A stretch of DNA of 64,000 nucleotides from Nocardioides sp. L-11A (GTDB taxonomy: Bacteria > Actinomycetota > Actinomycetes > Propionibacteriales > Nocardioidaceae). The notes below the pieces were generated by a model that saw only the letters and a program-made list of their open reading frames with translations, ran no database searches and was not told the DNA's origin. Positions 24,824-32,484 of this stretch are shown here, in pieces. Where the stretch lies: positions 1,178,001-1,242,000 of the forward strand of contig CP124680.1 in the NCBI GenBank assembly GCA_029961745.1, given 5' to 3'. The position numbers and the translations under genes were made by a program. Positions within the stretch are counted from its first letter, which is position 1. Each line of letters begins with the position of its first letter.

Positions 24824-25476
24824 CAGCGGGCCGCCTTCCAGCGCCGCTCGAGGCCGACGGCGGCCACCGAGATGAGCTCGACGAGGATGATGTAGCCGAC
24901 GGCGAACACCGCGAAGATCAGGATCGTGTCGTCGGCGTTGCGGTTGACGAAGTAGCGCATCCGCGCGGTCGCCTCCATGATGCCGAACACCGCGACCACC
25001 GAGGTGTTCTTGGTCATCGCGATGAGCGTGCTCGCCAGCGGCGGCACCGACGCGCGGAACGCCTGGGGGAGGACGACGTGGCGCATGTTCTGGGCGAAGG
25101 TCATGCCGATCGCCCGAGCGGCCTCCGCCTGGCCGAGTGGCACCGCGTTGACGCCGGAGCGGATCGCCTCGGCGATGAAGGGCGTGGTGTACAGGCTGAC
25201 CGCGATGGTGCCCTTGACCAGGAAGGGCGCACCGACGAGGAGCCCGAGGTTGGGGGCGGCGAAGAAGACGAAGACGCAGACCACGAGCAGCGGTGTGTTG
25301 CGCACCAGGGTCACGTAGGTCGCCGCGAGCCCGCGCAGGACCGAGACCGGGCCCACCCGCAGGGCCGCGAGGAGGGTGCCGAGCACCATCGCCACCGCTC
25401 CGGAGAGCACGGCCAGCTGCACGGTCATCCAGAAGGCCTTCAGCACGAGGTCGAAGTTCGAGAACACGTCCTCCAC
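24823..25476 (-). CDS. gluC: Glutamate ABC transporter permease GluC
   Basis: A 217-residue permease of the same family as GluD, with TYVTLVRNTPLLVVCVF and the EAA loop FIAEAIRSGVNAVPLGQAEAA that contacts the ATPase. About five membrane helices are visible. I chose GTG at 25476 (VEDVFSNFDLV), preceded by GAGAGGAG; the frame continues to 25548 but its extra residues are not permease-like and would run into a hairpin. Coupled to gluD by a four-base overlap. Confidence 0.88.
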   Translation of the reverse strand: MEDVFSNFDLVLKAFWMTVQLAVLSGAVAMVLGTLLAALRVGPVSVLRGLAATYVTLVRNTPLLVVCVFVFFAAPNLGLLVGAPFLVKGTIAVSLYTTPFIAEAIRSGVNAVPLGQAEAARAIGMTFAQNMRHVVLPQAFRASVPPLASTLIAMTKNTSVVAVFGIMEATARMRYFVNRNADDTILIFAVFAVGYIILVELISVAAVGLERRWKAAR

Positions 25477-25521
25477 GTACGGGTGCTCCTCTCGGGCTCG
25501 GGGCGGACCAGCGCGGGTGAG

Positions 25522-25558
25522 CGCGGGTCCGGCGCCGGGACGCGGCACCGGACCCGCG
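25522..25558 (-). terminator. Intercistronic hairpin between gluB and gluC
   Basis: An 11-bp perfect stem (25522-25532 with 25548-25558), starting 14 bases after the gluB stop. In binding-protein transporter operons such hairpins reduce read-through or protect the upstream mRNA, so that the binding protein is made in excess of the permeases. Confidence 0.55.
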
Positions 25559-25571
25559 GCTCAGCCCTTCG

Positions 25572-26456
25572 TCAGGGGCAGGGATCCATCGCCGGCGGCT
25601 CCGGCGTCTCGACACCCGACTTGCCGAGGGTGATCTCGAACGCCTCGGCCCAGTCGCCGTCGTCCTCAGCTTCCGCGAGGGTGTCGACGATCCACTGGCA
25701 CATCTCCGGGCTGTCCAGCGAGTAGCCGACGCCGTACCGCTCCTCGGAGAAGGGGTCGACGACGACCTTCAGGTCGTCGGGGTGCTCCGCGGCGTAGCCG
25801 AGCAGGATCGCGCCGTCGGTGGTCATCGCGTCGACGGTGCCGTTGAGGACCTGGTCGACGCACTCGGAGTAGGTGTCGAAGCCGCGTGGCGTGGCACCCT
25901 CGGCCTCGATGTTGTCCAACGAGGTGGAGCCGGTCACCGAGCAGACCTCGGTGCCCTTGACGTCGGCGAGCGAGGCGATGTCGCTGTCGGACTTCACCAG
26001 CAGCTGCTGACCGGTGACGTAGTAGGGGCCGGCCTGGCCGACGACCTGCTTGCGCTCGTCGGTGATCGAGTAGGACGCGATGACCAGGTCGACCTCGCCC
26101 TCCTGGAGGAACGCCTCGCGGTTGGCCGAGATGGTCTCGACCCAGTCGATGTCCTCCGGCGCGATGCCCAGGTCGGCGGCGAGGATCTTGCCGATCTCCG
26201 GGTCGAAGCCGACCGGGGTGTCGTCGGTCGCGCCCTTGAAACCGATGCCCGGCTGGTCGTACTTGACCCCGATCTTGATCGAGCCGGCGTCGGCGAGCTC
26301 ACGCATCCGGGTGCCGGTGTCGAACTCCTCGGCCGCGTTGTCCTGGACGTCGACGTCGCGGCCCTTGTCGTCGTCGTCGCCGGCATCGCCACATGCGGCG
26401 AGCGTCGACGCCACGAGTACGGCGGCCGCGGCCACCTTCAGTCTGGTCAGTCGCAT
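25572..26456 (-). CDS. gluB: Glutamate-binding lipoprotein GluB
   Basis: A 294-residue extracellular solute-binding protein of family 3. It has a lipobox STLAAC (Cys22), an acidic linker, then the binding fold: SIKIGVKYDQPGIGF, GFDPEIGKILAADLG, VDLVIASYSITDERK, and EVCSVTGSTSL. It captures glutamate (probably) outside the membrane and delivers it to GluCD. GAGAAGGAGA precedes the ATG. The gap to gluC holds a hairpin. Specificity for glutamate is inferred from the operon and family. Confidence 0.88.
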   Translation of the reverse strand: MRLTRLKVAAAAVLVASTLAACGDAGDDDDKGRDVDVQDNAAEEFDTGTRMRELADAGSIKIGVKYDQPGIGFKGATDDTPVGFDPEIGKILAADLGIAPEDIDWVETISANREAFLQEGEVDLVIASYSITDERKQVVGQAGPYYVTGQQLLVKSDSDIASLADVKGTEVCSVTGSTSLDNIEAEGATPRGFDTYSECVDQVLNGTVDAMTTDGAILLGYAAEHPDDLKVVVDPFSEERYGVGYSLDSPEMCQWIVDTLAEAEDDGDWAEAFEITLGKSGVETPEPPAMDPCP

Positions 26457-26469
26457 GCGATTCTCCTTC

Positions 26470-27252
26470 TCAGTGTTTGAGGATCTTGCCGAGGAAGTCC
26501 TTGGCCCGGTCGCTCTCCGGGCTCGTGAAGAAGGTCTCGGGATCGGTCGTCTCGAGGATCCGGCCGTCGGCCATGAAGACGACGCGATTGGCGGCGGTCC
26601 GCGCGAATCCCATCTCGTGGGTCACCACGATCATGGTCATCCCGCGCTCGGCGAGATCGACCATGACGTCCAGCACCTCCTTGATCATCTCCGGGTCCAG
26701 CGCCGAGGTGGGCTCGTCGAAGAGCATCACCTTCGGCTCCATGGCCAGGGCCCGGGCGATGGCGACCCGCTGCTGCTGGCCGCCCGAGAGCTGGGCGGGG
26801 TACTTGTCCGCCTGCGGGCCGACCCCGACCCGGTCGAGCAGCTCGCGGGCGCGCGCCTCGGCGTCGCCCTTCGTCTGCCCGCGCACCTTGATCGGGCCCA
26901 GGGTGACGTTCTGGAGGATCGTCTTGTGCGCGAACAGGTTGAAGCTCTGGAAGACCATGCCGACGTCGGCCCGGTGCCGGGCCAGAGCCCGTCCCTCCTG
27001 GGGCAGCGGTGCGCCGTCGACGAGGATCCGGCCGGAGTCGATCGGCTCGAGCCGGTTGATCGTGCGGCACAGCGTGGACTTGCCGGACCCGGACGGCCCG
27101 ATCACGACGACGACCTCGCCGCGGTCGACCGTCAGGTCGATGTCCTGCAGGACGTGCAGTCCGCCGTAGTACTTCTGCACGCCGACGAGCTCGACAAGGG
27201 GCTCGCCCGAGTGGCGCGTGCTGCCAACCGGAGCGTCATCGGTCACGGTCAT
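26470..27252 (-). CDS. gluA: Glutamate ABC transporter ATPase GluA
   Basis: A 260-residue ABC ATPase of the polar amino acid type. It shows Walker [15 protein letters not shown], the Q-loop [13 protein letters not shown], signature [15 protein letters not shown], Walker [15 protein letters not shown] and switch His in VTHEMGFAR. It energises the GluBCD importer. ATG at 27252 is preferred over one 45 bases upstream: a TAGCGT -10 element (27261-27266) lies eight bases before it, so the operon mRNA should be leaderless. Confidence 0.9.
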   Translation of the reverse strand: MTVTDDAPVGSTRHSGEPLVELVGVQKYYGGLHVLQDIDLTVDRGEVVVVIGPSGSGKSTLCRTINRLEPIDSGRILVDGAPLPQEGRALARHRADVGMVFQSFNLFAHKTILQNVTLGPIKVRGQTKGDAEARARELLDRVGVGPQADKYPAQLSGGQQQRVAIARALAMEPKVMLFDEPTSALDPEMIKEVLDVMVDLAERGMTMIVVTHEMGFARTAANRVVFMADGRILETTDPETFFTSPESDRAKDFLGKILKH

Positions 27253-27260
27253 ACGCTGGG

Positions 27261-27266
27261 ACGCTA
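27261..27266 (-). promoter_or_regulatory. -10 element (TAGCGT) of gluABCD
   Basis: On the minus strand TAGCGT lies eight bases before the gluA ATG. Confidence 0.5.
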
Positions 27267-27280
27267 GTCCCGTGCATGCC

Positions 27281-27310
27281 GTCTCGGCTAGAGCCACCTG
27301 CCGCCGAGAC
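27281..27310 (-). terminator. Inverted repeat upstream of gluA
   Basis: GTCTCGGC (27281-27288) is perfectly inverted at 27303-27310 around a 14-base loop. It lies between the stop of the membrane protein gene (27337) and the gluA -10 element. It could terminate the former or be an operator for gluA. Confidence 0.4.
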
Positions 27311-27336
27311 CAAGTTGTGACACCCGGCGGGCGGCG

Positions 27337-27732
27337 TCACCATATGTCGGGCAGCACGCTGAGGGCGAGGCCGACGAGCAGCGCGAGGACGGCGAGGAGG
27401 GCGGCTCGGCGGCGCGCCTTCGCGGACACCGCGTGGTCGGCGTCGGTCAGCGGGTCCAGGCCCCGCTCCGCGCGCCAGGCGGTCTCCTCGCGGTCCCACT
27501 GCTCCGCGGGCGTCGAGGATCGCAGCATCGCGCCCAGGGTGAGCAGCAGCAGCGTGAACGCGCCCCCGGCCACCGTGAGCACGGTGAGGATCGCCGAGAC
27601 GCCGCGGGTGCCGGTCCCGAACATCAGCCCCGCACCCATGCCCACCGAGGCGAGCAGCGCGAGGATGCTCAGCACGCTGCCGATGACCTCGTTGTTGCGG
27701 GCGACGAAGCCGGGCGGGACGGTCTCAGGCAT
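27337..27732 (-). CDS. Small membrane protein, unknown
   Basis: A 131-residue protein with three hydrophobic segments (about 17-37, 44-65 and 105-127), the second followed by a charged loop containing [17 protein letters not shown]. No family recognised. TAGGGT (27740-27745 on the minus strand) lies seven bases before the ATG, which supports this start and a leaderless mRNA. It is divergent from miaB, with 82 bases between starts. Confidence 0.65.
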   Translation of the reverse strand: MPETVPPGFVARNNEVIGSVLSILALLASVGMGAGLMFGTGTRGVSAILTVLTVAGGAFTLLLLTLGAMLRSSTPAEQWDREETAWRAERGLDPLTDADHAVSAKARRRAALLAVLALLVGLALSVLPDIW

Positions 27733-27799
27733 GCCCCCGACCCTATCCGGGCGGTGTCGAGTGGGAGGAAGGGATTCGGGGCGACGCCGCCGCTCGCCG

Positions 27800-27805
27800 T
27801 ACCCT
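27800..27805 (+). promoter_or_regulatory. -10 element (TACCCT) of miaB
   Basis: TACCCT ends nine bases before the miaB ATG. Confidence 0.5.
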
Positions 27806-27814
27806 GGACCGGTC

Positions 27815-29335
27815 ATGAGCACCCTGCAGGAGCAGCCGCGGACCTACGAGGTCCGCACCTACGGCTGCCAGATGAACGTCCACGACTCCGAGCGCCTGTC
27901 CGGCCTGCTCGAGGACGCCGGCTACCTCCCGTTCGACCCCGACAAGGACGCGGCGGACGGGCAGGCCGAGTGTGCCGACATCGTCGTCTTCAACACCTGC
28001 GCCGTGCGGGAGAACGCCGACAACCGGCTCTACGGCAACCTCGGTCATCTTGCGCCGGTCAAGGCGAAGCGGCCCGGGATGCAGATCGCGGTGGGCGGCT
28101 GCATGGCGCAGAAGGACCGCGACACCGTCGTCAAGCGGGCGCCGTGGGTCGATGTCGTCTTCGGCACCCACAACATCGGCTCCCTGCCGGCGCTCCTCGA
28201 TCGCGCGCGCAGCCAGCAGGAGGCGCAGGTCGAGATCCTCGAGTCGCTCGACGTCTTCCCTTCGACGCTGCCGACCAAGCGCGAGTCGGCGTACGCCGCC
28301 TGGGTGTCGGTGAGCGTCGGCTGCAACAACACCTGCACCTTCTGCATCGTGCCCAGCCTGCGCGGCAAGGAGAAGGACCGTCGGCCCGGCGAGATCCTCG
28401 CCGAGATCGAGGCGCTGGTCGCCGAGGGCGTCTCCGAGATCACGCTGCTGGGCCAGAACGTCAACGCCTACGGCGTGGAGTTCGGCGACCGCCAGGCGTT
28501 CTCCAAGCTGCTGCGGGCCTGCGGCGAGATCGAGGGCCTGGAGCGGGTCCGGTTCACCAGCCCCCACCCGGCCGAGTTCACCGACGACGTCATCGAGGCG
28601 ATGGCCGAGACGCCCAACGTGATGCCGAGCCTGCACATGCCGTTGCAGTCCGGCTCGTCGAAGGTCCTCAAGGACATGCGCCGGTCCTACCGGCAGGACA
28701 GGTTCCTCGGCATCATCGAGCGGGTCCGCGCCGCGCTGCCCGACGCCGCGATCACCACCGACATCATCGTCGGGTTCCCCGGTGAGACCGAGGAGGACTT
28801 CCAGGAGACCCTCAAGGTCGTCCGGGAGGCCCGGTTCTCCGGCGCGTTCACCTTCCAGTACTCCAAGCGTCCCGGAACACCGGCCGCCACCCTGCCTGAC
28901 CAGGTCGACCAGGCGGAGGTCACCGACCGCTACAACCGCCTCGTCGAGCTGGTCAACGAGATCACCTGGGACGAGAACAAGCGGCTGGTCGGCCGCGAGC
29001 TCGAGCTGATGGTCGCCGAGGGCGAGGGCCGCAAGGACGCCGAGACGCGCCGCCTCTCCGGCCGCGCCCCCGACAACCGGCTCGTGCACTTCGAGGCCGA
29101 CTTCTCCCAGGTCGACGGCGAGCCGCGGCCCGGCGACATGGTCACCGTCGCGGTCACCTACGCCGCCCCGCACCATCTCGTCGCCGACGGGCCGGTGCGC
29201 GCGCTGCGGCGTACCCGTTCGGGCGACGCGTGGGAGCGCCGTACCGCCGAGCCGGTGGCGCCCCAGGGTGTCGGCCTCGGCATGCCCTCGATCGGCGCGC
29301 CCGCGCCGTTGCCCGACGCCCCGGTCTGCGGCTGA
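27815..29335 (+). CDS. miaB: tRNA-2-methylthio-N6-dimethylallyladenosine synthase
   Basis: A 506-residue radical-SAM methylthiotransferase that adds the 2-methylthio group to i6A37 of tRNA. The N-terminal UPF0004 domain has its three cluster cysteines in [15 protein letters not shown] and VGGCMAQ. The radical-SAM cysteines are in [16 protein letters not shown], and a TRAM domain (about 390-450) follows. The product of MiaA (gene at 31490) is its substrate. The start was set at ATG 27815, as the long frame upstream is opposite another gene. Confidence 0.96.
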   Translation: MSTLQEQPRTYEVRTYGCQMNVHDSERLSGLLEDAGYLPFDPDKDAADGQAECADIVVFNTCAVRENADNRLYGNLGHLAPVKAKRPGMQIAVGGCMAQKDRDTVVKRAPWVDVVFGTHNIGSLPALLDRARSQQEAQVEILESLDVFPSTLPTKRESAYAAWVSVSVGCNNTCTFCIVPSLRGKEKDRRPGEILAEIEALVAEGVSEITLLGQNVNAYGVEFGDRQAFSKLLRACGEIEGLERVRFTSPHPAEFTDDVIEAMAETPNVMPSLHMPLQSGSSKVLKDMRRSYRQDRFLGIIERVRAALPDAAITTDIIVGFPGETEEDFQETLKVVREARFSGAFTFQYSKRPGTPAATLPDQVDQAEVTDRYNRLVELVNEITWDENKRLVGRELELMVAEGEGRKDAETRRLSGRAPDNRLVHFEADFSQVDGEPRPGDMVTVAVTYAAPHHLVADGPVRALRRTRSGDAWERRTAEPVAPQGVGLGMPSIGAPAPLPDAPVCG

Positions 29336-29338
29336 CCC

Positions 29339-30073
29339 GTGCCGGCCGACGCTCCCACCATCGTCGCGACCTCGGGCGGGGTCGTGCCCGGCACCCGCAC
29401 GAAGTGGTCCGTCGGCCCGTTGACCCGGTACGCCGTCGACCTGGCCGGCGTCGCTGGCCGCGCGCCGCGCGTGTGCTTCCTGGCCACGGCCTGCGGTGAC
29501 GCGCCCGCCGTCGTGCGCGACTTCTACGACCTGGCGCAGGAGGCGGGCTTCCACGGCAGTCACCTGTCGCTCTTCACGATGCCCAATGTCGCCGACATCC
29601 GTGAGCACCTGCTCGCCCAGGACGTGATCTGGGTCTGGGGCGGCAGCGTCGCCGGCCTGCTCGCGATGTGGGAGCTGCACGGCGTCGGCGACGTGATGCG
29701 TGAGGCGTGGGAGGCCGGCGTCGTCCTGACCGGTGTCTCCGCCGGGTCGATCTGCTGGCACCGCGGCGGCACCACCGACTCGTTCGGCCCCGACCTGCGC
29801 CCGGTCACCAACGGGCTCGGTCTGGTGCCGTGGTCCAACGGTGTCCATTACGACTCCGAGGAGCAGCGTCGCCCGTTGTTCCAGGAGCTGATCGCGGCCG
29901 GCACGCTGCCGACCGGGTACGCCACCGACGACGGCGTCGGCCTGCACTACCGGGGCGCCGAGCTGGTCGAGGCGCTCACGGAGGAGCCCGGCAAGGCGGC
30001 GTACCTCGTCGAGCGGGCGGGCGGCGGTGGGGCGGTCGAGACCCGGCTGGAGACCCGGCTCCTACGCGGGTGA
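29339..30073 (+). CDS. Peptidase E-like (family S51) serine peptidase
   Basis: A 244-residue protein of the class I glutamine-amidotransferase-like peptidase E family. The nucleophile Ser is in GVSAGSICW (about residue 138), and WVWGGSVAGLLAMWELHG and the conserved WSNGVHYDSE follow the family pattern. It cleaves Asp-X dipeptides in known members. The GTG start is three bases after the miaB stop. Its last 12 bases overlap the end of the convergent small gene. Confidence 0.82.
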   Translation: MPADAPTIVATSGGVVPGTRTKWSVGPLTRYAVDLAGVAGRAPRVCFLATACGDAPAVVRDFYDLAQEAGFHGSHLSLFTMPNVADIREHLLAQDVIWVWGGSVAGLLAMWELHGVGDVMREAWEAGVVLTGVSAGSICWHRGGTTDSFGPDLRPVTNGLGLVPWSNGVHYDSEEQRRPLFQELIAAGTLPTGYATDDGVGLHYRGAELVEALTEEPGKAAYLVERAGGGGAVETRLETRLLRG

Positions 30074-30328
30074 CTCCTGCTCGGGCGGCACCTCGGGATT
30101 GCCCTTGGTGGCCTCGGTGTCGGTGTCCTCGGGCGCGACCGTCTCAGCGGGCAGCTCGTCGTCGGTGGCCGGGTTGTCCGCGGGACGCGGGTCCCGGGGC
30201 ACGGTGCTGTAGGCCCCGTCGCCGCCGACCCCCTCGATCCGGTGCGGACCTCCCGGCGGCGGCGCGGGCGGCTCGGCGACCGGGGTGGGTGCGGGCGGCA
30301 GGCCCGACCCGTCGTCGTCGTTGCTCAT
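30062..30328 (-). CDS. Small acidic proline-rich protein
   Basis: An 88-residue, disordered, Pro/Glu/Asp-rich protein without cysteines or membrane segments. The only ordered-looking part is HRIEGVGGDGAYSTVP. It has a good ribosome-binding site (GGGAGGAGAG before ATG 30328). Function unknown. The end overlaps the convergent peptidase E gene by 12 bases. Confidence 0.55.
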   Translation of the reverse strand: MSNDDDGSGLPPAPTPVAEPPAPPPGGPHRIEGVGGDGAYSTVPRDPRPADNPATDDELPAETVAPEDTDTEATKGNPEVPPEQESPA

Positions 30329-30377
30329 GACTCTCCTCCCTAGGGGTCGGGAGCACCTGGAGGAGCGGTATCCGGCC

Positions 30378-30397
30378 GCGGCGGTTTCAACCGCCGC
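30378..30397 (-). terminator. Hairpin after the Nudix gene
   Basis: GCGGCGGTT (30378-30386) pairs perfectly with 30389-30397, a tight loop 13 bases beyond the Nudix stop on the minus strand. No U tract. Confidence 0.5.
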
Positions 30398-30409
30398 ACG
30401 CGGGACGGA

Positions 30410-30895
30410 TCAGAACCCGTGGTGGGTCAGCGCGGCCAGGTCGCCGCGGAGCAGCCCGGCGAGGACGACCGCCTCGTGCGGCACCACCGGGGAGGGCAGT
30501 CCGGCCAGCGGGAACCAGCGCAGGTCCGCGCATTTCGCCGGTTCCACGATCCGCGGCTCACCGGACCAGGAGCGGGCCGTGAAGAAGAAGTCGATCCGCT
30601 CGTCGATCGGCAGGTCGTGGGCGGTGCGCTGCATGGCGGTGGCGAAGGCGAGGTCGAGATCCTCCACCGCGATCTCCTCGAGCGCCTCCCGGCGGGCGGC
30701 GGCCTCGGCGGTCTCGCCGCGCTCGACGTGGCCCGCGGCGGCGGCGGCCCAGTGGCCGTCCATGTAGCCGGTGTCGCGGCGTAGCTGCAGGAGCACCTCG
30801 GTGCCGTCGCGCCCCGTCTCTCGCAGCAGGAAGACGTAGGAGGCGGGGACCACCGCGAAGCGGGTCTTCCCGGTCACGGGATCCTGGACGGTCAC
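30410..30895 (-). CDS. Nudix hydrolase
   Basis: A Nudix hydrolase of 161 residues from GTG 30895. The Nudix box is complete: GHVERGETAEAAARREALEE. Upstream is RFAVVPASYVFLLRE, and a later stretch, ERIDFFFTARSWSGEPR, is typical of hydrolases of nucleoside or related diphosphates. A longer frame to 30988 would overlap the upstream gene by 62 bases and adds Thr/Ser-rich sequence, so I prefer the GTG. Substrate unknown. Confidence 0.85.
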   Translation of the reverse strand: MTVQDPVTGKTRFAVVPASYVFLLRETGRDGTEVLLQLRRDTGYMDGHWAAAAAGHVERGETAEAAARREALEEIAVEDLDLAFATAMQRTAHDLPIDERIDFFFTARSWSGEPRIVEPAKCADLRWFPLAGLPSPVVPHEAVVLAGLLRGDLAALTHHGF

Positions 30896-30926
30896 CGAGG
30901 TGCTCGCTGCTGCCGGCGTCGGCCGG

Positions 30927-31130
30927 TCAGTTGATGTCGTCGTTCTTGCCGTCGAGCGAGTCGAGGGCGTCCTTGGCCTTGTCGGCACCGAGCTCGATCT
31001 TGTCGTCGAACTTGCCGCCGGTCTTGTCGGAGGCGAAGTCGGCGGCCTTGTCCACCGCGTCGCCGATCTTGTCGCCCTGCTTGTCGACGGCGTCGGTCAG
31101 CTTGTCCTTGGCGTCATCGAGAAAGCCCAC
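30927..31130 (-). CDS. MT0933-family antitoxin-like protein, copy 1
   Basis: A 67-residue charged helical protein with repeating GFLDDAKDKLTDAVDKQGDK, KTGGKFDDKI and DKAKDALDSLDG. This is the pattern of MT0933/Rv0909-type antitoxins. The GTG at 31130 is chosen so that GFLDDAK aligns with the MGFLDRLK start of the neighbouring paralog. No toxin gene is next to it; known partners lie just downstream. It may instead be a general stress protein. Confidence 0.7.
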   Translation of the reverse strand: MGFLDDAKDKLTDAVDKQGDKIGDAVDKAADFASDKTGGKFDDKIELGADKAKDALDSLDGKNDDIN

Positions 31131-31196
31131 GAGAAACCCCCAGTGTGTGAGTGGGTACGACGGCCCGGTTCGGGCCACCGGGCACACCCTAGAGGA

Positions 31197-31424
31197 TCAG
31201 GGAGTCGGCGGGGTGTCGTCGCCGTCCAGCTTGCCGAGCGCGTCCTTGGCCTTGTCGGTCGCGTTCTCGATCTTGTCGCGGTACTTGCCGCCCGTCTTGT
31301 CGTCGACGAAGCCGGCCGCCTTGTCCAGGCCCGACTCGATCTTGTCGCCGTGCTTGTCGACCGCCTCGCCGACCTTGTCGGCGACGGTGTGCTTGGCGCC
31401 CTTCAGCCTGTCCAGGAATCCCAT
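31197..31424 (-). CDS. MT0933-family antitoxin-like protein, copy 2
   Basis: A 75-residue paralog of the adjacent protein, starting MGFLDRLKGAKHTVADKVGE and sharing DKTGGKYRDKIENATDKAKD. Highly charged and amphipathic helical, with a C-terminal Pro/Thr tail. The two genes are in tandem with 66 bases between them, so they arose by local duplication. GAGGAGC precedes the ATG at 31424. No toxin gene is beside either. The gene is divergent from miaA. Confidence 0.7.
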   Translation of the reverse strand: MGFLDRLKGAKHTVADKVGEAVDKHGDKIESGLDKAAGFVDDKTGGKYRDKIENATDKAKDALGKLDGDDTPPTP

Positions 31425-31489
31425 CGTCAGCTCCTCGCGGTCCCGGCCCGAGTGGGCCGCCGGATGTGGGTCCTTGCCACACTAGCCCC

Positions 31490-32425
31490 ATGCCGTCGAG
31501 CCCGACCACGCCGCCGATCGTGGCCATCGTCGGTCCGACCGCGAGCGGCAAGACCGCCCTCTCGCTCGACCTCGCCGAGGCCCTCCGGGGCGAGATCGTC
31601 AACACCGACGCGATGCAGGTCTACCGCGGCATGGACATCGGGACGGCGAAGCTGCCGCTCGCCGAGCGTCGCGGGATCCCGCACCACCTGCTCGACACCC
31701 TCGAGGTCCGGGACCCGGCCACGGTCGCGGAGTTCCAGGGCTGGGCGCGCGCCGTGATCGCGGACCTGCGTGCCCGCGGTGCGACGCCCGTGCTGGTGGG
31801 TGGGTCCGCGCTCTACACGCGGGCGATCCTCGACCGGTTCGACTTCCCCGGCACCGACCCCGCCGTCCGCGTGCGGCTGGAGGAGGAGCTCGCCGAGACG
31901 GGCAGTGCCGCCCTCCACGCGCGGCTGCGCGCGCTCGACCCCGCGGCGGCGGAGCGGATCGAGACCGAGAACGGCCGCCGGATCGTCCGCGCGCTGGAGG
32001 TCATCGAGATCACCGGCGCCCCGTTCAGCGCGAACCTCCCCGTCCAGGAGTACGTCGAGCCGCACACCGTCCAGCTCGGCGTCGCCATCGACCGCGAGGT
32101 GCTGGAGACCCGGATCGAGGCCCGCGTCCGGCAGATGTTCGACGACGGCCTGCTCGCCGAGGTCTCCCGCCTGCTCGAGGAGGGCCTGGCCGAGGGGCGC
32201 ACCGCCGCGCTCGCCATCGGCTACCGCCAGGCGATCGCCGTCCTGGCCGGTGAGCTGAGCACCGACGAGGCGATCGAACGGACCGTCGTCGCCACCCGGC
32301 AGTTCGCCCGTCGGCAGCTGGCCTGGTGGCGCAACGATCCCCGGATCACCTGGCTGGAGTACGACGACCCGGACCGGGTGACGAGGGCGCTGTCGGTGGT
32401 CCGGACGGTGGGTGTGTCGGCGTAG
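31490..32425 (+). CDS. miaA: tRNA dimethylallyltransferase
   Basis: A 311-residue enzyme that adds the dimethylallyl group to N6 of A37 in UNN-reading tRNAs, supplying the substrate of MiaB. Motifs: P-loop IVGPTASGKTALSLDLA, VNTDAMQVYRGMDIGTAK, PHHLLD, and the tRNA-binding QFARRQLAWWRND. ATG at 31490 (not the one at 31466) is chosen because the P-loop then lies at the usual distance and a CACACT hexamer ends six bases upstream. Its TAG overlaps a very long inverted repeat. Confidence 0.96.
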   Translation: MPSSPTTPPIVAIVGPTASGKTALSLDLAEALRGEIVNTDAMQVYRGMDIGTAKLPLAERRGIPHHLLDTLEVRDPATVAEFQGWARAVIADLRARGATPVLVGGSALYTRAILDRFDFPGTDPAVRVRLEEELAETGSAALHARLRALDPAAAERIETENGRRIVRALEVIEITGAPFSANLPVQEYVEPHTVQLGVAIDREVLETRIEARVRQMFDDGLLAEVSRLLEEGLAEGRTAALAIGYRQAIAVLAGELSTDEAIERTVVATRQFARRQLAWWRNDPRITWLEYDDPDRVTRALSVVRTVGVSA

Positions 32426-32476
32426 CGTCATACGTTCCGTGGGCTAGAACCCACGGAACGTATGACGCTACGCCGA
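32417..32476. terminator. 27-bp perfect inverted repeat overlapping the miaA stop
   Basis: Arms 32417-32443 and 32450-32476 are perfectly complementary with a six-base loop (CTAGAA). The left arm contains the miaA TAG (32423-32425), and the right arm ends nine bases before the convergent oxidoreductase stop. It can work as a bidirectional terminator but lacks T tracts, and it is longer and more perfect than usual, so recent insertion or duplication is possible. Confidence 0.75.
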
Positions 32477-32484
32477 TCAGCACC

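Noticed and set aside
27218..27814. Extended N-terminus of miaB
   Set aside because: It is antisense to the membrane protein gene; MiaB homologs begin near [12 protein letters not shown].
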